Below are positions 42,383-51,635 of a stretch of DNA of 64,000 bases, piece by piece; the stretch's first letter is position 1, and every line of letters begins with the position of its first letter. The position numbers and the translations under genes are program-made. The stretch spans positions 310,001 through 374,000 of the forward strand of contig JAGDZU010000001.1 in the NCBI GenBank assembly GCA_049115575.1, given 5' to 3'. The DNA comes from JAHEKB01 sp049115575. GTDB taxonomy: Bacteria; Bacteroidota; Bacteroidia; NS11-12g; UBA9320. The notes under the pieces are model-generated. The model was not told the origin of the DNA. It saw nothing but the letters and a program-made list of their open reading frames with translations, and did no database searches.

Positions 42383-42909
42383 CTTATATAGTTTGGATGT
42401 TGTCCGTCTTTTTCTGAAAGAACCGGGTTTTGAGTTGGCCAGCTTATATTGAATAAAGGATCGTTCCACCTGATTCCCTTTTCTTTACCTGGTGTGTAAA
42501 ACTCAGAAACCTGATAGAATACTTCACAATCCTCTTCCATGGTGATAAAACCATGTGCAAAGCCTTCTGGGACATATAACATGGTGTTGTTCTTGTCTGT
42601 CAATTCCACTTGTATCCATTCACAATAGGTGTCTGAATCTTTTCGTATGTCAATAATAGTATCTAGTATAGCTCCTTTTTGGCAACGCATCAATTTAGCC
42701 TCTTCGGCTCCATCAATTTGAAAGTGCATGCCCCGCAAGGTATATTTAGGTTTACTTATACTCAAATTGCTTTGAGGCATTACTGTGTTTAATCCGTGCT
42801 CTGCAAATTCATTGGCGCAAAACGTTCGCGCAAAAGAACCACGCAAGTCAATAAATGGCTCTTGCACAATAATAAAAGCGCCTTTCAGCTTCGTTTCTGT
42901 AAATTTCAT
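42379..42909 (-). CDS. rfbC: RmlC/RfbC-type sugar 3,5-epimerase
   Basis: A cupin-fold epimerase of 176 residues. Motifs are GSFARTFCANEFAEHGL, LRGMHFQIDGAEEAKLMRC with the catalytic histidine, and YVPEGFAHGFITMEEDCEVFYQ. The enzyme inverts C3 and C5 of a 4-keto-6-deoxy sugar nucleotide. Length is close to the usual 180. Start and stop codons overlap both neighbours by 4 nt (ATGA), showing translational coupling within the operon. The substrate is probably a CDP-4-keto-6-deoxyhexose made by the neighbouring genes, but dTDP cannot be excluded. Confidence 0.85.
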   Translation of the reverse strand: MKFTETKLKGAFIIVQEPFIDLRGSFARTFCANEFAEHGLNTVMPQSNLSISKPKYTLRGMHFQIDGAEEAKLMRCQKGAILDTIIDIRKDSDTYCEWIQVELTDKNNTMLYVPEGFAHGFITMEEDCEVFYQVSEFYTPGKEKGIRWNDPLFNISWPTQNPVLSEKDGQHPNYIR

Positions 42910-43904
42910 GCTAGTTTACTCAATCTGTTTTTAAGTGTTCTCAATCTAACAAATTGGTCCCCGTCAAAATCTTCTTCATTGAAATTGTGCTCGGTGTATT
43001 TATCGAATAATTCCTTCATCCCAGATTCTAGGGTGTATGCCAATTGAAAATCTGGAAGCACTTCGGCGAGCTTATCAAAATTCACTCTGTAATTTCTCGG
43101 GTCTTCTCCAACTTCTCCGGTGTAGACTATACTGGCGTTTGGCATAAGGGCCTGCACATAGTCGGCTACATCTTTAACCTGATAGTTTTCTTCATTACCA
43201 CCAATATTCACCGCTTTGTTATATACTTTCTCTCTAGGAGCCTCTAGGAAGGCCACAAAAGCTCTGGCTATATCTGCACAATGCACCAACGGCCTCCAAG
43301 GTGATCCATCGCTCATAATTCTTATATCTCCTTTTGCAAAAGCACACCCCAATAGATTATTCACAACAAGATCTATTCTTAGATTTGGTGAATAACCATA
43401 TGCTGTGGAATTTCTCAAATAGGAGGGGCAAAAGCTTTCATCCGCCATCTCTCGAACTGCTTTTTCTGTAGCAATTTTAGAATGGGCGTAAGCAGTAATT
43501 GGATTGAGTTCTGCGTTTTCGTCTAGATCCAAACTCGCTCCTTTGCCATAAACTGAACAGCTTCCAGAAAACAAAAATCTTGGAACCCCAGCTTCTTTTG
43601 CTTTGCGCGCAAGTTCTATAGATCCTTCTCGGTTAACACTGTACGTTAAGTCTTCTACCAAGCTACCCATTGGGTCATTGGATATAGCAGCCAAATGCAT
43701 GACACAATCATGTTTGCTTATTTGGTCTATACTTAAGTCTCTGAAGTCCATTAAGAGTTCATGGTCTGCTTTTGGCATCTCTTCCCATGCACAGCCGTCG
43801 AATAGATCTATGTCTACCCCAGTAACTTCATGTCCTGCTTCTTGCAATAGTTTAACTAGATGAGGTCCTATATATCCTCTGTGTCCTGTAACTAATACTT
43901 TCAT
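42906..43904 (-). CDS. NAD-dependent sugar epimerase/dehydratase (extended SDR)
   Basis: About 332 residues from the ATG at 43904 (MKVLVTGHRGYIGPHLVKLL), which overlaps the rfbF stop codon by one base. The Rossmann glycine motif is GHRGYIG. The catalytic YxxxK is in NPITAYAHSKIATEKAV, with FSGSCSVYG before it. The substrate part includes LRNSTAYGYSPNLRIDLVVN and SDGSPWRPLVHCADIARAFVAFL. It may act as the dehydratase or epimerase that follows CDP-glucose formation. It lacks the exact pattern of CDP-glucose 4,6-dehydratase, so the reaction is uncertain. Confidence 0.75.
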   Translation of the reverse strand: MKVLVTGHRGYIGPHLVKLLQEAGHEVTGVDIDLFDGCAWEEMPKADHELLMDFRDLSIDQISKHDCVMHLAAISNDPMGSLVEDLTYSVNREGSIELARKAKEAGVPRFLFSGSCSVYGKGASLDLDENAELNPITAYAHSKIATEKAVREMADESFCPSYLRNSTAYGYSPNLRIDLVVNNLLGCAFAKGDIRIMSDGSPWRPLVHCADIARAFVAFLEAPREKVYNKAVNIGGNEENYQVKDVADYVQALMPNASIVYTGEVGEDPRNYRVNFDKLAEVLPDFQLAYTLESGMKELFDKYTEHNFNEEDFDGDQFVRLRTLKNRLSKLA

Positions 43905-44677
43905 TACCACAATTTCCATTCGGGCTTGTCTGCCCACATCTTTTCTAAATCGTTTTTATCTCTCAATGTGTCCATGCATTTCCAAAATCCGTGATGCTTG
44001 TACACAACTAATTCTCCGGCTTTTGCCAAATCATTCAGCGGTTGATGCTCCCACATCTCATTGTCTGATCCATCGGCTATATAATCAAATACTTTAGGGC
44101 TTAAAACAAAGAATCCCGCATTAATCCATGTTCCATCGTCCTGAGGTTTTTCGGCAAAATCCACTACCTGATTCTCATCATTTAGTTCAAGGACTCCAAA
44201 TCTGCTTCCCGGCTGTATGCCAGTCATGGTGCAGACTTTACCATTCTCTTTGTGAAATTCAAGCAACTGAGCTATATCTACATTGGCTACACCGTCTCCG
44301 TATGTTAACATGAAATCCTCACCATCTACATATTTCTGAACCCTTTTAAGTCGTCCTGCTGTAAGTGTTTCCAAACCGGTATCTACTAAGGTGATTTTGA
44401 AATTTTCAGACATACTGTTGTGCACCTCAACACTATTGGTTGCCAGGTCTACTGTACAATCTGTATTGTACATATAGTAATTAAGAAAATAGTCTTTAAT
44501 GTATGTGCCTTTATAGCCAAGGCAAATAACAAATTCGTTTATGCCGAATGAAGAATAAATCTTCATAATATGCCAAAGAATTGGTTTGCCACCAATCTCT
44601 ATCATAGGCTTAGGTTTGAGGTGTGATTCTTCGGAAATTCTAGTTCCTTTCCCTCCTGCAAAAAGTACAACTTTCAT
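43904..44677 (-). CDS. rfbF: glucose-1-phosphate cytidylyltransferase
   Basis: A nucleotidyltransferase of 257 residues that makes CDP-glucose from CTP and glucose-1-phosphate, the first step of CDP-deoxysugar synthesis. The N-terminal FAGGKGTRISEESHLKPKPMIEIGGKPILWHIM is the nucleotide-binding loop with the KPKPM and IGGKP signature of this family. MLTYGDGVANVDI and DFAEKPQDDGTWINAGFFVL are further conserved sites, followed by WEHQPLNDLAKAGELVVYKHHGFWKCMDT. Length is the family norm. It comes before the epimerase gene with a TAATG overlap and 41 nt after a glycosyltransferase gene. Confidence 0.92.
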   Translation of the reverse strand: MKVVLFAGGKGTRISEESHLKPKPMIEIGGKPILWHIMKIYSSFGINEFVICLGYKGTYIKDYFLNYYMYNTDCTVDLATNSVEVHNSMSENFKITLVDTGLETLTAGRLKRVQKYVDGEDFMLTYGDGVANVDIAQLLEFHKENGKVCTMTGIQPGSRFGVLELNDENQVVDFAEKPQDDGTWINAGFFVLSPKVFDYIADGSDNEMWEHQPLNDLAKAGELVVYKHHGFWKCMDTLRDKNDLEKMWADKPEWKLW

Positions 44678-44718
44678 GTGCTCATTAATTCCGTTGCAAG
44701 ATTATTAATTTAATCCTT

Positions 44719-45765
44719 TTAATAGTTCAATTCTGAGAAATTCTTTCGTCCTCTGACAAAAAAATCAGAAACAATACTTCTAGGATAACTTCCCGCTGTA
44801 TTTGGTTGCACGGCACAATGAATTTGTGCTTGATTTCTGTTCTTTTTCCACTTGCCTAAGGAGAACACGAAATCTGCATCCGCTTTTAATATTGCTCTAA
44901 ATTCTGTGAAGTTTCCACTCACCAAAGCTTTAGCTGCAGCAGCTAGGTCGAGGAACAAACGAGGTATTAGACGGGGTATCAGCAGAGAAGAGGGGAGATT
45001 TTTATACATCATCACCAGATTATTTCTGAAGTTGTGATAAATTTTCTCAAAGCTACCATAGGAGATGATGCTTCCTCCAACGTGGTACACTACAGCTTCT
45101 GGCACCACCTCAATATCATAGCCCGCATTTTTTATTCTCCAGCACAAATCAATTTCTTCCATATGAGCGTAGAAATCGTTGTCTAGCCCACCTAGTCTAT
45201 GGTACAATTCTGATCTTACTAGCATACAAGCACCAGAAGCCCAAAAGATGGATCGGCTATCATCATATTGACCCTCATCTTTTTCAATATGGTTGAATAT
45301 CCTACCTCTGCAGAAAGGATAACCAAATTTGTCTATATAGCCTCCGCTAGCTCCGGCATAATCAAAAAGTGCCTTGTTCTTTTGATGTAAAATTTTCGGT
45401 TGTACAGCACCTAACTTCTCATTGCTCTCCATGCGTTCCATTTGGTATTTTAACCAATCGGGTTCTACTTCAACATCTGAATTCAGTAGAACGAAATACT
45501 CTGCCTTAATATATGGGAGGGAGTTAGTGTAGCCACCAGTGAATCCGTGATTTTCATAGATTCTAAAAATCTTAACTTCGGGAAAATGCTCTTTCACATA
45601 ATTAACCGAATCATCTTTACTGGCATTGTCTACATATACCAAATCAAAATCATCATAATCCGTTTTGAGCACAGACGGTATGAATTCAGCCAAGTAATCT
45701 ACACTGTTGTAACCCAATAGCACAACGGCTACTTTTTTACATTGGATATGCTGTGGCTCTTTCAT
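44719..45765 (-). CDS. family 2 glycosyltransferase
   Basis: A protein of 348 residues with a GT-A fold. VAVVLLGYNSVDYLAEFIPSV opens the domain, LVYVDNASKDDSV is the first acidic motif, and ENHGFTGGYTNSLPYIKAEYFVLLNSDVEVEPDW contains the DxD-like SDVE metal site. WASGACMLVRSELYHRLGGLDNDFYAHMEEIDLCWRI is the acceptor-side motif typical of rhamnosyltransferase-like GT2 enzymes. It is the first gene of the sugar-nucleotide operon and probably adds a sugar made by the following enzymes to a surface polysaccharide. A short C-terminal helical tail suggests membrane contact. Confidence 0.85.
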   Translation of the reverse strand: MKEPQHIQCKKVAVVLLGYNSVDYLAEFIPSVLKTDYDDFDLVYVDNASKDDSVNYVKEHFPEVKIFRIYENHGFTGGYTNSLPYIKAEYFVLLNSDVEVEPDWLKYQMERMESNEKLGAVQPKILHQKNKALFDYAGASGGYIDKFGYPFCRGRIFNHIEKDEGQYDDSRSIFWASGACMLVRSELYHRLGGLDNDFYAHMEEIDLCWRIKNAGYDIEVVPEAVVYHVGGSIISYGSFEKIYHNFRNNLVMMYKNLPSSLLIPRLIPRLFLDLAAAAKALVSGNFTEFRAILKADADFVFSLGKWKKNRNQAQIHCAVQPNTAGSYPRSIVSDFFVRGRKNFSELNY

Positions 45766-45838
45766 AGCAGAATGCGGCGCAATATAAAACTCAACTTTCT
45801 TGATAGATATGTGATTCTTTGATTATTTTGAGCCTGAT

Positions 45839-46378
45839 ATGAACAGTTGGATAATCATAGCAATCACTATAGCAGTTGCAGCTTTAATAATACGTCTTCT
45901 TACCAAGGTAGTTTTTAAGATTTTGGCTTTTGTATTAGTGCTTGCTGTTGTTGTTGGTTTGCTCTATTACTTTTCAATCGGTCCTTTTAAAGCAGAGCAT
46001 TTAACCATAGAGGGGATGGAAGAAAAATATTGTGGGGAAGAAGGGGATGAAGACATCTGTGATTGTGTTGTTATTATGCTTTATTCAGATCTAGAGAATC
46101 GCTTTTCAGAGGAAGAGTTAAGCCAAATGAAATCAGATAAAGCTAAAATGTCTTATGTTTTGATTAAAAGCTTAGCGGCTAGCAAGGAGAAGAGTCTAGA
46201 ATGTCTTAGAACCAGAAATGCAGAAGACAAATACAATGAGTTTTACAGAGACATGGTGCCTATTGCTAATAAAGACTTAAAGAATATCAGAGAAAAGGCG
46301 GGTGAAATCAAGGACAGATTAAGCCAAGGCGTTGATTCACTCAAAAAAGGATTTGAAGATATTGATGATAGGTACTAA
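45839..46378 (+). CDS. small membrane-anchored protein with conserved cysteines
   Basis: A protein of 179 residues. Two adjacent hydrophobic segments open it (IIIAITIAVAALIIRLL and FKILAFVLVLAVVVGLLYYF). A soluble part follows with cysteines in EEKYCGEEGDEDICDCVVIML, and later charged helices (KDLKNIREKAGEIKDRLSQGVDSL). The cysteine trio may bind metal or form disulfides, but no family is recognised. The stop codon overlaps that of the convergent START-like gene by 3 nt or so. It has no visible exact promoter box. Confidence 0.5.
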   Translation: MNSWIIIAITIAVAALIIRLLTKVVFKILAFVLVLAVVVGLLYYFSIGPFKAEHLTIEGMEEKYCGEEGDEDICDCVVIMLYSDLENRFSEEELSQMKSDKAKMSYVLIKSLAASKEKSLECLRTRNAEDKYNEFYRDMVPIANKDLKNIREKAGEIKDRLSQGVDSLKKGFEDIDDRY

Positions 46379-46758
46379 GCTAGTCCTAATGCGTGCTTAA
46401 GATCACTAACTTGGCTTTCCCAAAGCATGCTCATCTCCTCGGCCTCGTCCTCATCTACCCAATCGGTAATGACAAGTCCTATATCACCAGTGAGTTCATC
46501 TTTGGTTACTTCAAATTGAAAGTATTCATCTGAAGCTGCTTCAGTCCACTTAAATTTAATGTATTTACCGTTTACACGTTTCACCAATTCAGCTTCATTT
46601 GGCTCGCCCTCCCAGAAGAAAATGTATTGTTTACTTCCTTTAATATTTACATCGTCACAAAACCATTCCACTAAACCTGAAGGTGTAGAAATGTATTGAA
46701 ACAAAATATGAGGTGATGACTTCAATACAAACTCTAATTCTAATTTTTTCCTTTCCAC
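46375..46758 (-). CDS. START-like/AHSA1-fold protein
   Basis: A protein of 127 residues starting at GTG. LELEFVLKSSPHILFQYISTPSGLVEWFCDDVNIKG matches the START-like (SRPBCC) domain found across Bacteroidota, with the conserved WF. The end is DWVDEDEAEEMSMLWESQVSDLKHALG. The fold makes a hydrophobic pocket for lipids or other ligands, but none is known for this group. It converges with the 45839 gene and is divergent from the PAP2 gene. Confidence 0.75.
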   Translation of the reverse strand: MERKKLELEFVLKSSPHILFQYISTPSGLVEWFCDDVNIKGSKQYIFFWEGEPNEAELVKRVNGKYIKFKWTEAASDEYFQFEVTKDELTGDIGLVITDWVDEDEAEEMSMLWESQVSDLKHALGLA

Positions 46759-46821
46759 TATACAGCTTTTTAAGAGTTTTCAAATAAAGCATTTTTTATT
46801 AAATAAACTACTTAAGTACTC

Positions 46822-46829
46822 TATTTTTG
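46822..46829 (+). promoter_or_regulatory. -7 promoter box TATTTTTG of the PAP2-GT39 operon
   Basis: Exact TAnnTTTG match ending 8 nt before the ATG at 46838. Confidence 0.55.
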
Positions 46830-46837
46830 AAGACTTT

Positions 46838-47479
46838 ATGAGCGAGCTACTTCGTAAATACAGACTGTACTTTTTTATCGTATTCACATTTGTGCTTGTT
46901 GGTTTCGTAGTTATGCTAATATGGCCCAAAGGAGAAGCCATTCTGCGACTAAATGGAGTAGATTCCAGAGGCTTAGACTTCTTTTTTAGCAATATCACTA
47001 AAATGGGCGAGTGGATTGGTGGACTTATAGTAGGATTGATCCTTCTGTTAACCAAGAAGGTCAAATATGTATTAACATTCATAATAGCCATAGGCATCTC
47101 CAGTGGAAGTGCTAAGCTGTTAAAGACACAGGTTTTTCCATCAAACAATAGACCTGCCATGGAATACAATGAGGAATTGCGATCTGTCAACGGTATAGAA
47201 TTACATCACAATTATTCTTTTCCAAGTGGTCACACTACAGCCGCTTTTTGCATGTTTGGGATTTTGGCACTGAGTATGGGAGGTGTTGAATGGCAAATAG
47301 GGCTTTCTGGTTTGGCCTGTTTAGTTGGTATTTCTAGAATGTATCTAGGACAGCATTATCTCATGGATGTGATAGCTGGAGCAGTTCTTGGAAGTTTTGT
47401 CGCACTAATGGTATATTGGAGCCTATTGTCTACTTGGAAAGGAGATTTTGTGAACAAAAGACTATTCAAACTGAAATGA
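46838..47479 (+). CDS. PAP2-family membrane phosphatase
   Basis: A protein of 213 residues with five or six helices. The three catalytic motifs are KTQVFPSNNRP, NYSFPSGHTTA and SRMYLGQHYLMDV, with the two histidines and the arginine-bound phosphate site. Such enzymes remove phosphate from undecaprenyl pyrophosphate or from lipid A. The next gene, a GT39 sugar transferase, overlaps by 4 nt (ATGA), so the pair probably modifies an envelope lipid together. The exact substrate is inferred from context only. Confidence 0.85.
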   Translation: MSELLRKYRLYFFIVFTFVLVGFVVMLIWPKGEAILRLNGVDSRGLDFFFSNITKMGEWIGGLIVGLILLLTKKVKYVLTFIIAIGISSGSAKLLKTQVFPSNNRPAMEYNEELRSVNGIELHHNYSFPSGHTTAAFCMFGILALSMGGVEWQIGLSGLACLVGISRMYLGQHYLMDVIAGAVLGSFVALMVYWSLLSTWKGDFVNKRLFKLK

Positions 47480-49152
47480 AGCACAAGCATTTGGTAGCCT
47501 TAATTACAGCTTTGTTTTATCTGCTGTTATTCATTCCTTTTTTAGGTAAGGCTCATCTGTTTGACTGGGATGAAGTGAACTTTGCGGAGGCTGCCAGAGA
47601 AATGGTTGTTTCTGGCCAATGGCTAAACGTTCAAGTGAATTTTGAACCCTTTTGGGAAAAACCACCTCTCTTTATTTGGCTACAGACATTGAGTATGCAC
47701 TGCTTTGGAGTCAATGATTTTGCTGCCAGATTTCCGAATGTAATAGTTGGATTAATAAGTATAATGCTGCTGTATTACGTGGCATTTAAACACTATGGGC
47801 AACAAGCTGCTATTGCAAGCACTTTGCTGTACCTCGGTTCATTTACTCCTCATCTATACTTCAAATCGGGGATTATTGACCCACTTTTCAATTTATTTAT
47901 ATTGGTAGGGGTATTACAGCTATGTTTGGCTTCGAGTCAAAAAAGAAGTGGCTGGTACTTTTTTATTGCTGGATTATTTATTGGTCTAGCAGTTTTAACT
48001 AAGGGGCCTGTAGCTATTCTTATCGCTGGATTAGCCGGCTTAGCCTATCAAGTTATTTACAGGAATAATTTTTATAAGGTTTTGGACCTAGTAAAACTTG
48101 TTATTGGTATTGCCCTTTTTCCAGCCATCTATTTTGGAATTCAAATTTCCAATCACGGTTGGTGGTTTTTAAGCGAGTTTATAGGTTATCAATGGGAATT
48201 GTTTAGTCAGCCTGTTGCTTCGCATGGGCAACCGTTTTACTATCACCCTTTGGTCTTACTAATTGGGTGTTTTCCCTTAACTGTGCTTGCAATACACGGT
48301 ATTTGGTTGCAGCCAAAGAAAGACAAAGGAGATGCCATGAAGCAATGGATGAAGGTGCTTTTTTGGGTGGTTTTAATTCTATTTTCTGCAGTAACAACCA
48401 AAATAGTTCACTATAGCAGCTTGTGTTATTTCCCATTGGCAATTTTGGCTGGGGAGTGGCTAACTAGAAAATTCAATTTGAGTGTACTTCAAAAAGTATT
48501 ACTTGTAGTTATTTCAACAGGCTGGACTATAGCGCTAATAGTCATGGTTAGACTCCAGAAGTTAAATTCTTTTGACTCGTGGATTGAACAGATAGAAGAT
48601 TTGTTTACACAAGCTCAATTAACTGAGCAGGTTACTTGGACTCCTTTGGCATACGTGCTTGCGGCTCTATTGTTGTTAAGTGCCATTTTATTAATTGTGA
48701 AATACAGCAAAGCTAATCTCATGAGTTATCTCATTTTTAATGTGTTTTTAATCAGTCTGGTGATGCAGGTTTTTATTCCAAGAATTGAAAGTCATACACA
48801 ATTAAAATGGGTGAAGCATTTATCAACTTATCAAGGGAAAGACATGATTCATTTGACTCAAGGCTTTAAAAGCTATGCCCATCTTTACTATACCCATCAA
48901 CAGAAGATAGATGAGGCAGAAGAAATTAAGCAGCGTGTATTGAGAGCTATGGGTAAGTCCAGTTTTTATGAATTAAACATGGAGGACAAGCAAAGTTTTG
49001 AAGTATTGTATAGATCCTTTGTTATCGATTCCACCCAATTAGATTTCAGTTTAAGTACCAAAATCAGCGATTTTGAGAAATTCGAAAAGGATCCCAAGCT
49101 AGAACTAGTCTTTAGCGGTAATGGGTATCAAGTTTGGGAAAGAAAAAATTAG
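47476..49152 (+). CDS. GT39/ArnT-like membrane glycosyltransferase
   Basis: About 558 residues from the ATG at 47476 (MKHKHLVALITALFYLLLFI). The catalytic loop FDWDEVNFAEAAREMVVSGQWLNVQVNFEPFWEKPPLFIWLQ is complete, with DxxE and EKPP. Ten or more helices follow and a polar C-terminal part of about 110 residues lies outside the membrane. The family transfers sugars from polyprenyl phosphate to lipid A or protein. It shares an ATGA overlap with the PAP2 gene and meets pyrG end to end. The second GT39 in this window (18239) is only distantly alike. Confidence 0.82.
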   Translation: MKHKHLVALITALFYLLLFIPFLGKAHLFDWDEVNFAEAAREMVVSGQWLNVQVNFEPFWEKPPLFIWLQTLSMHCFGVNDFAARFPNVIVGLISIMLLYYVAFKHYGQQAAIASTLLYLGSFTPHLYFKSGIIDPLFNLFILVGVLQLCLASSQKRSGWYFFIAGLFIGLAVLTKGPVAILIAGLAGLAYQVIYRNNFYKVLDLVKLVIGIALFPAIYFGIQISNHGWWFLSEFIGYQWELFSQPVASHGQPFYYHPLVLLIGCFPLTVLAIHGIWLQPKKDKGDAMKQWMKVLFWVVLILFSAVTTKIVHYSSLCYFPLAILAGEWLTRKFNLSVLQKVLLVVISTGWTIALIVMVRLQKLNSFDSWIEQIEDLFTQAQLTEQVTWTPLAYVLAALLLLSAILLIVKYSKANLMSYLIFNVFLISLVMQVFIPRIESHTQLKWVKHLSTYQGKDMIHLTQGFKSYAHLYYTHQQKIDEAEEIKQRVLRAMGKSSFYELNMEDKQSFEVLYRSFVIDSTQLDFSLSTKISDFEKFEKDPKLELVFSGNGYQVWERKN

Positions 49153-50778
49153 CTACTTAGATTTTCCGTTGCGGCTCTTTTCAATGGCTGCTTTCACAAA
49201 TCGCACAAATAAGGGGTGCGGTTCATCTACCGTGCTTTTTAATTCAGGATGATATTGAACTCCAATAAAATGTGAATGGTCTGGCAACTCAACAACCTCA
49301 ACCAGTTTATTATCTGGATTAATACCTACTGCTTTAAGCCCAGCTTTTTCTATATCGGCTAAATAGGCATTATTGAACTCATAACGATGTCTATGACGCT
49401 CTGATATTAGTATTTTTCCATAGGCCATTTGAGTTTTGGACCCTTTGGCCAGTTTACAGCGGTAGGCACCTAATCTCATTGTGCCACCTTTCTGTTTCAC
49501 ATCTTTTTGACTCTCCATTAAGTCAATGACTGGATGTTTGGCATTTGGATGCATTTCTGTACTATGTGCCGTTTTAAGTCCCAATACATTGCGTGCAAAT
49601 TCAACAACAGCGCATTGCATACCTAAACAAATACCGAAGAAGGGTATGTTATTTTCTCTGAGGTACTTTATGGTCGTAATTTTTCCTTCAATGCCTCTAT
49701 CACCAAAACCCGGTGCAACCAGAACTCCATCTAATCCTTTGAGGCGTTCTTTTACGTTATCTTCATTTATGTTCTCAGAGTGTATATTAGTCACATTCAC
49801 TTTACACTCATTCTCAGCTCCCGCATGAATAAAGGCTTCACTTATTGATTTGTAAGCATCTTGTAGTTCTACATATTTTCCAACTAAGCCAATATTTACT
49901 TCAGTTTTTGGATGTTCTAATCTAAAAAGAAAGTCTTTCCATTTGTCCAACTTTGCCTCATTGCTTGTTGGCAGTCTGAGTTTACTTAAAACTACTTTAT
50001 CTAGTTTCTCTCGTTCCATAACCAGAGGCACTTCATAAATGGTTTTTACATCTATACTCTCTATAACTGCATTCTGATTTACGTTACAGAATAATGAAAT
50101 CTTTTTTCTAACCTCATTGGTTAGTTTATGCTCCGTTCTACATACCAAAATGTCTGGTTGAACCCCAGCCTCTAACAACTTTTGTACACTGTGCTGAGTG
50201 GGTTTGGTTTTGAGCTCTCCTGCAGCTGCTAAGTACGGTATAAGCGTTAAATGTATAACTACAGAATCGTCGCTTCCCAATTTTCTCTTAAGCTGTCTCA
50301 CACTTTCAACATAGGGTAAGGATTCAATATCACCTACTGTTCCACCTAGTTCTGTAATCACTATATCGTATTCACCGCTATCACCGAGAATTTTCATTCT
50401 TCTCTGTATTTCATCGGTTACATGTGGTATTATTTGAACCGTTTTTCCTAAGTATCTTCCTTCGCGTTCATTGTCGATGACGGTAGAATAGACTCTACCT
50501 GTTGTTACATTATTAGCTTGAGATGTAGGCACGTTCAAGAAACGCTCATAATGCCCCAAATCGAGATCTGTTTCTGCTCCATCATCTGTAACATAGCATT
50601 CGCCATGTTCATATGGATTCATAGTTCCAGGATCCACGTTTAAATAAGGATCAAATTTTTGGATGGTGACTCTATAACCTCTAGTCTGAAGGAGCTTGGC
50701 AAGAGATGCAGAAATGATCCCTTTTCCCAATGAAGATGTTACTCCGCCCGTAACAAATACATACTTACATTTACTCAT
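49153..50778 (-). CDS. pyrG: CTP synthase
   Basis: A protein of 541 residues that makes CTP from UTP, ATP and glutamine. The N-terminal amidoligase domain starts KYVFVTGGVTSSLGKGIISASLAK and includes DPYLNVDPGTMNPYEHGECYV. The glutaminase domain has VAPGFGDRGIEGK, FFGICLGMQ with the catalytic cysteine, and QYHPELKS with the histidine and glutamate. Length fits the family exactly. It lies downstream of kdsB with its own promoter; CTP is the substrate of KdsB and RfbF in this window. Confidence 0.97.
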   Translation of the reverse strand: MSKCKYVFVTGGVTSSLGKGIISASLAKLLQTRGYRVTIQKFDPYLNVDPGTMNPYEHGECYVTDDGAETDLDLGHYERFLNVPTSQANNVTTGRVYSTVIDNEREGRYLGKTVQIIPHVTDEIQRRMKILGDSGEYDIVITELGGTVGDIESLPYVESVRQLKRKLGSDDSVVIHLTLIPYLAAAGELKTKPTQHSVQKLLEAGVQPDILVCRTEHKLTNEVRKKISLFCNVNQNAVIESIDVKTIYEVPLVMEREKLDKVVLSKLRLPTSNEAKLDKWKDFLFRLEHPKTEVNIGLVGKYVELQDAYKSISEAFIHAGAENECKVNVTNIHSENINEDNVKERLKGLDGVLVAPGFGDRGIEGKITTIKYLRENNIPFFGICLGMQCAVVEFARNVLGLKTAHSTEMHPNAKHPVIDLMESQKDVKQKGGTMRLGAYRCKLAKGSKTQMAYGKILISERHRHRYEFNNAYLADIEKAGLKAVGINPDNKLVEVVELPDHSHFIGVQYHPELKSTVDEPHPLFVRFVKAAIEKSRNGKSK

Positions 50779-50847
50779 AGTTTTTTGGTATTGGACAACA
50801 ACAATAAGTAAGACTAAAGGCCTTTGTTAAGGTAATTGTACGGGATA

Positions 50848-50855
50848 CAAAGTTA
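50848..50855 (-). promoter_or_regulatory. -7 promoter box TAACTTTG of pyrG
   Basis: Exact TAnnTTTG match with a TTG element 18 nt further upstream (TTG-N18-TAACTTTG). It leaves a 5' leader of about 65-70 nt before the pyrG start. Confidence 0.6.
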
Positions 50856-50884
50856 AGCCATGCATTTAAGCTGCAAAGCCTGTT

Positions 50885-51634
50885 CTAAGATTTGGATGTT
50901 AAGATATTTTCAACAGCCGAGATATCTTCTGGATTATCTACTCCAATAAGGGTGGTTTCTGTAATGCTGCCACTGATCAATAAATGATTCTGTAACCACC
51001 TCAATTGTTCTAATCCTTCCACATCTTCTAATGGAGAAGATTCCAATCCTCTTATTTCTTCTAATGCAGTTGAAGTAAATGCATAAACTCCTATATGCTG
51101 AAAAGCATAACCCTCCTTAAAGTTTTTCATATAGGGGATAGGAGAGCGACTGAAATAACTAATGTCGCAATATTCATCTTCAAAAAGTGTTGGAACCGCT
51201 TTGACAATATGTGGGTTCAGATAATCTTCCTCCTTGTCTATGGCTTTAATCAGGGTAGCAATGTCCACTTCATCTTCTTGGAAAAGAGCTAATAAAGCAT
51301 TGATATCTGAACTCTGAATTAGTGGTTCGTCTCCTTGAACATTAATTACAACATCATATATAGATCCCTGTGGATCTATAATTTCAAGAGCTTCCAAACA
51401 TCTTTCTGTACCATTTTGCGGCTGATCTGATGTGAGTATAGCAGCACCTCCAAAGGATTCAACCGCATCCATGATTTCTTGGCTATCTGTAACCACAAAT
51501 GAATCAGAAGCCTCGCTGGCTTCAGCGGCATCAAATACGTATTGTATCATGGGCTTGCCTAATATTTGCGCAAGAGGTTTACCGGGAAAACGATTGGATT
51601 CCATTCTGGCTGGAATAAGTACAACGGATTTCAT
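50885..51634 (-). CDS. kdsB: 3-deoxy-manno-octulosonate cytidylyltransferase
   Basis: A protein of 249 residues that couples CTP to Kdo, giving CMP-Kdo for LPS inner-core synthesis. SVVLIPARMESNRFPGKPLAQILGKPMIQ is the CTP-binding start, NVQGDEPLIQSSDIN the metal-binding motif, and FQHIGVYAFTSTALEEI with SPLEDVEGLEQLRWLQNHL the Kdo site. Length and motifs match KdsB. It begins 1 nt after the stop of the E2 acyltransferase gene. Finding kdsB supports an LPS-bearing outer membrane. Confidence 0.95.
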   Translation of the reverse strand: MKSVVLIPARMESNRFPGKPLAQILGKPMIQYVFDAAEASEASDSFVVTDSQEIMDAVESFGGAAILTSDQPQNGTERCLEALEIIDPQGSIYDVVINVQGDEPLIQSSDINALLALFQEDEVDIATLIKAIDKEEDYLNPHIVKAVPTLFEDEYCDISYFSRSPIPYMKNFKEGYAFQHIGVYAFTSTALEEIRGLESSPLEDVEGLEQLRWLQNHLLISGSITETTLIGVDNPEDISAVENILTSKS

Positions 51635-51635
51635 A

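Noticed and set aside
46780..47190. 136-residue frame on the minus strand
   Set aside because: It is antisense to the PAP2 gene, whose catalytic motifs are complete.
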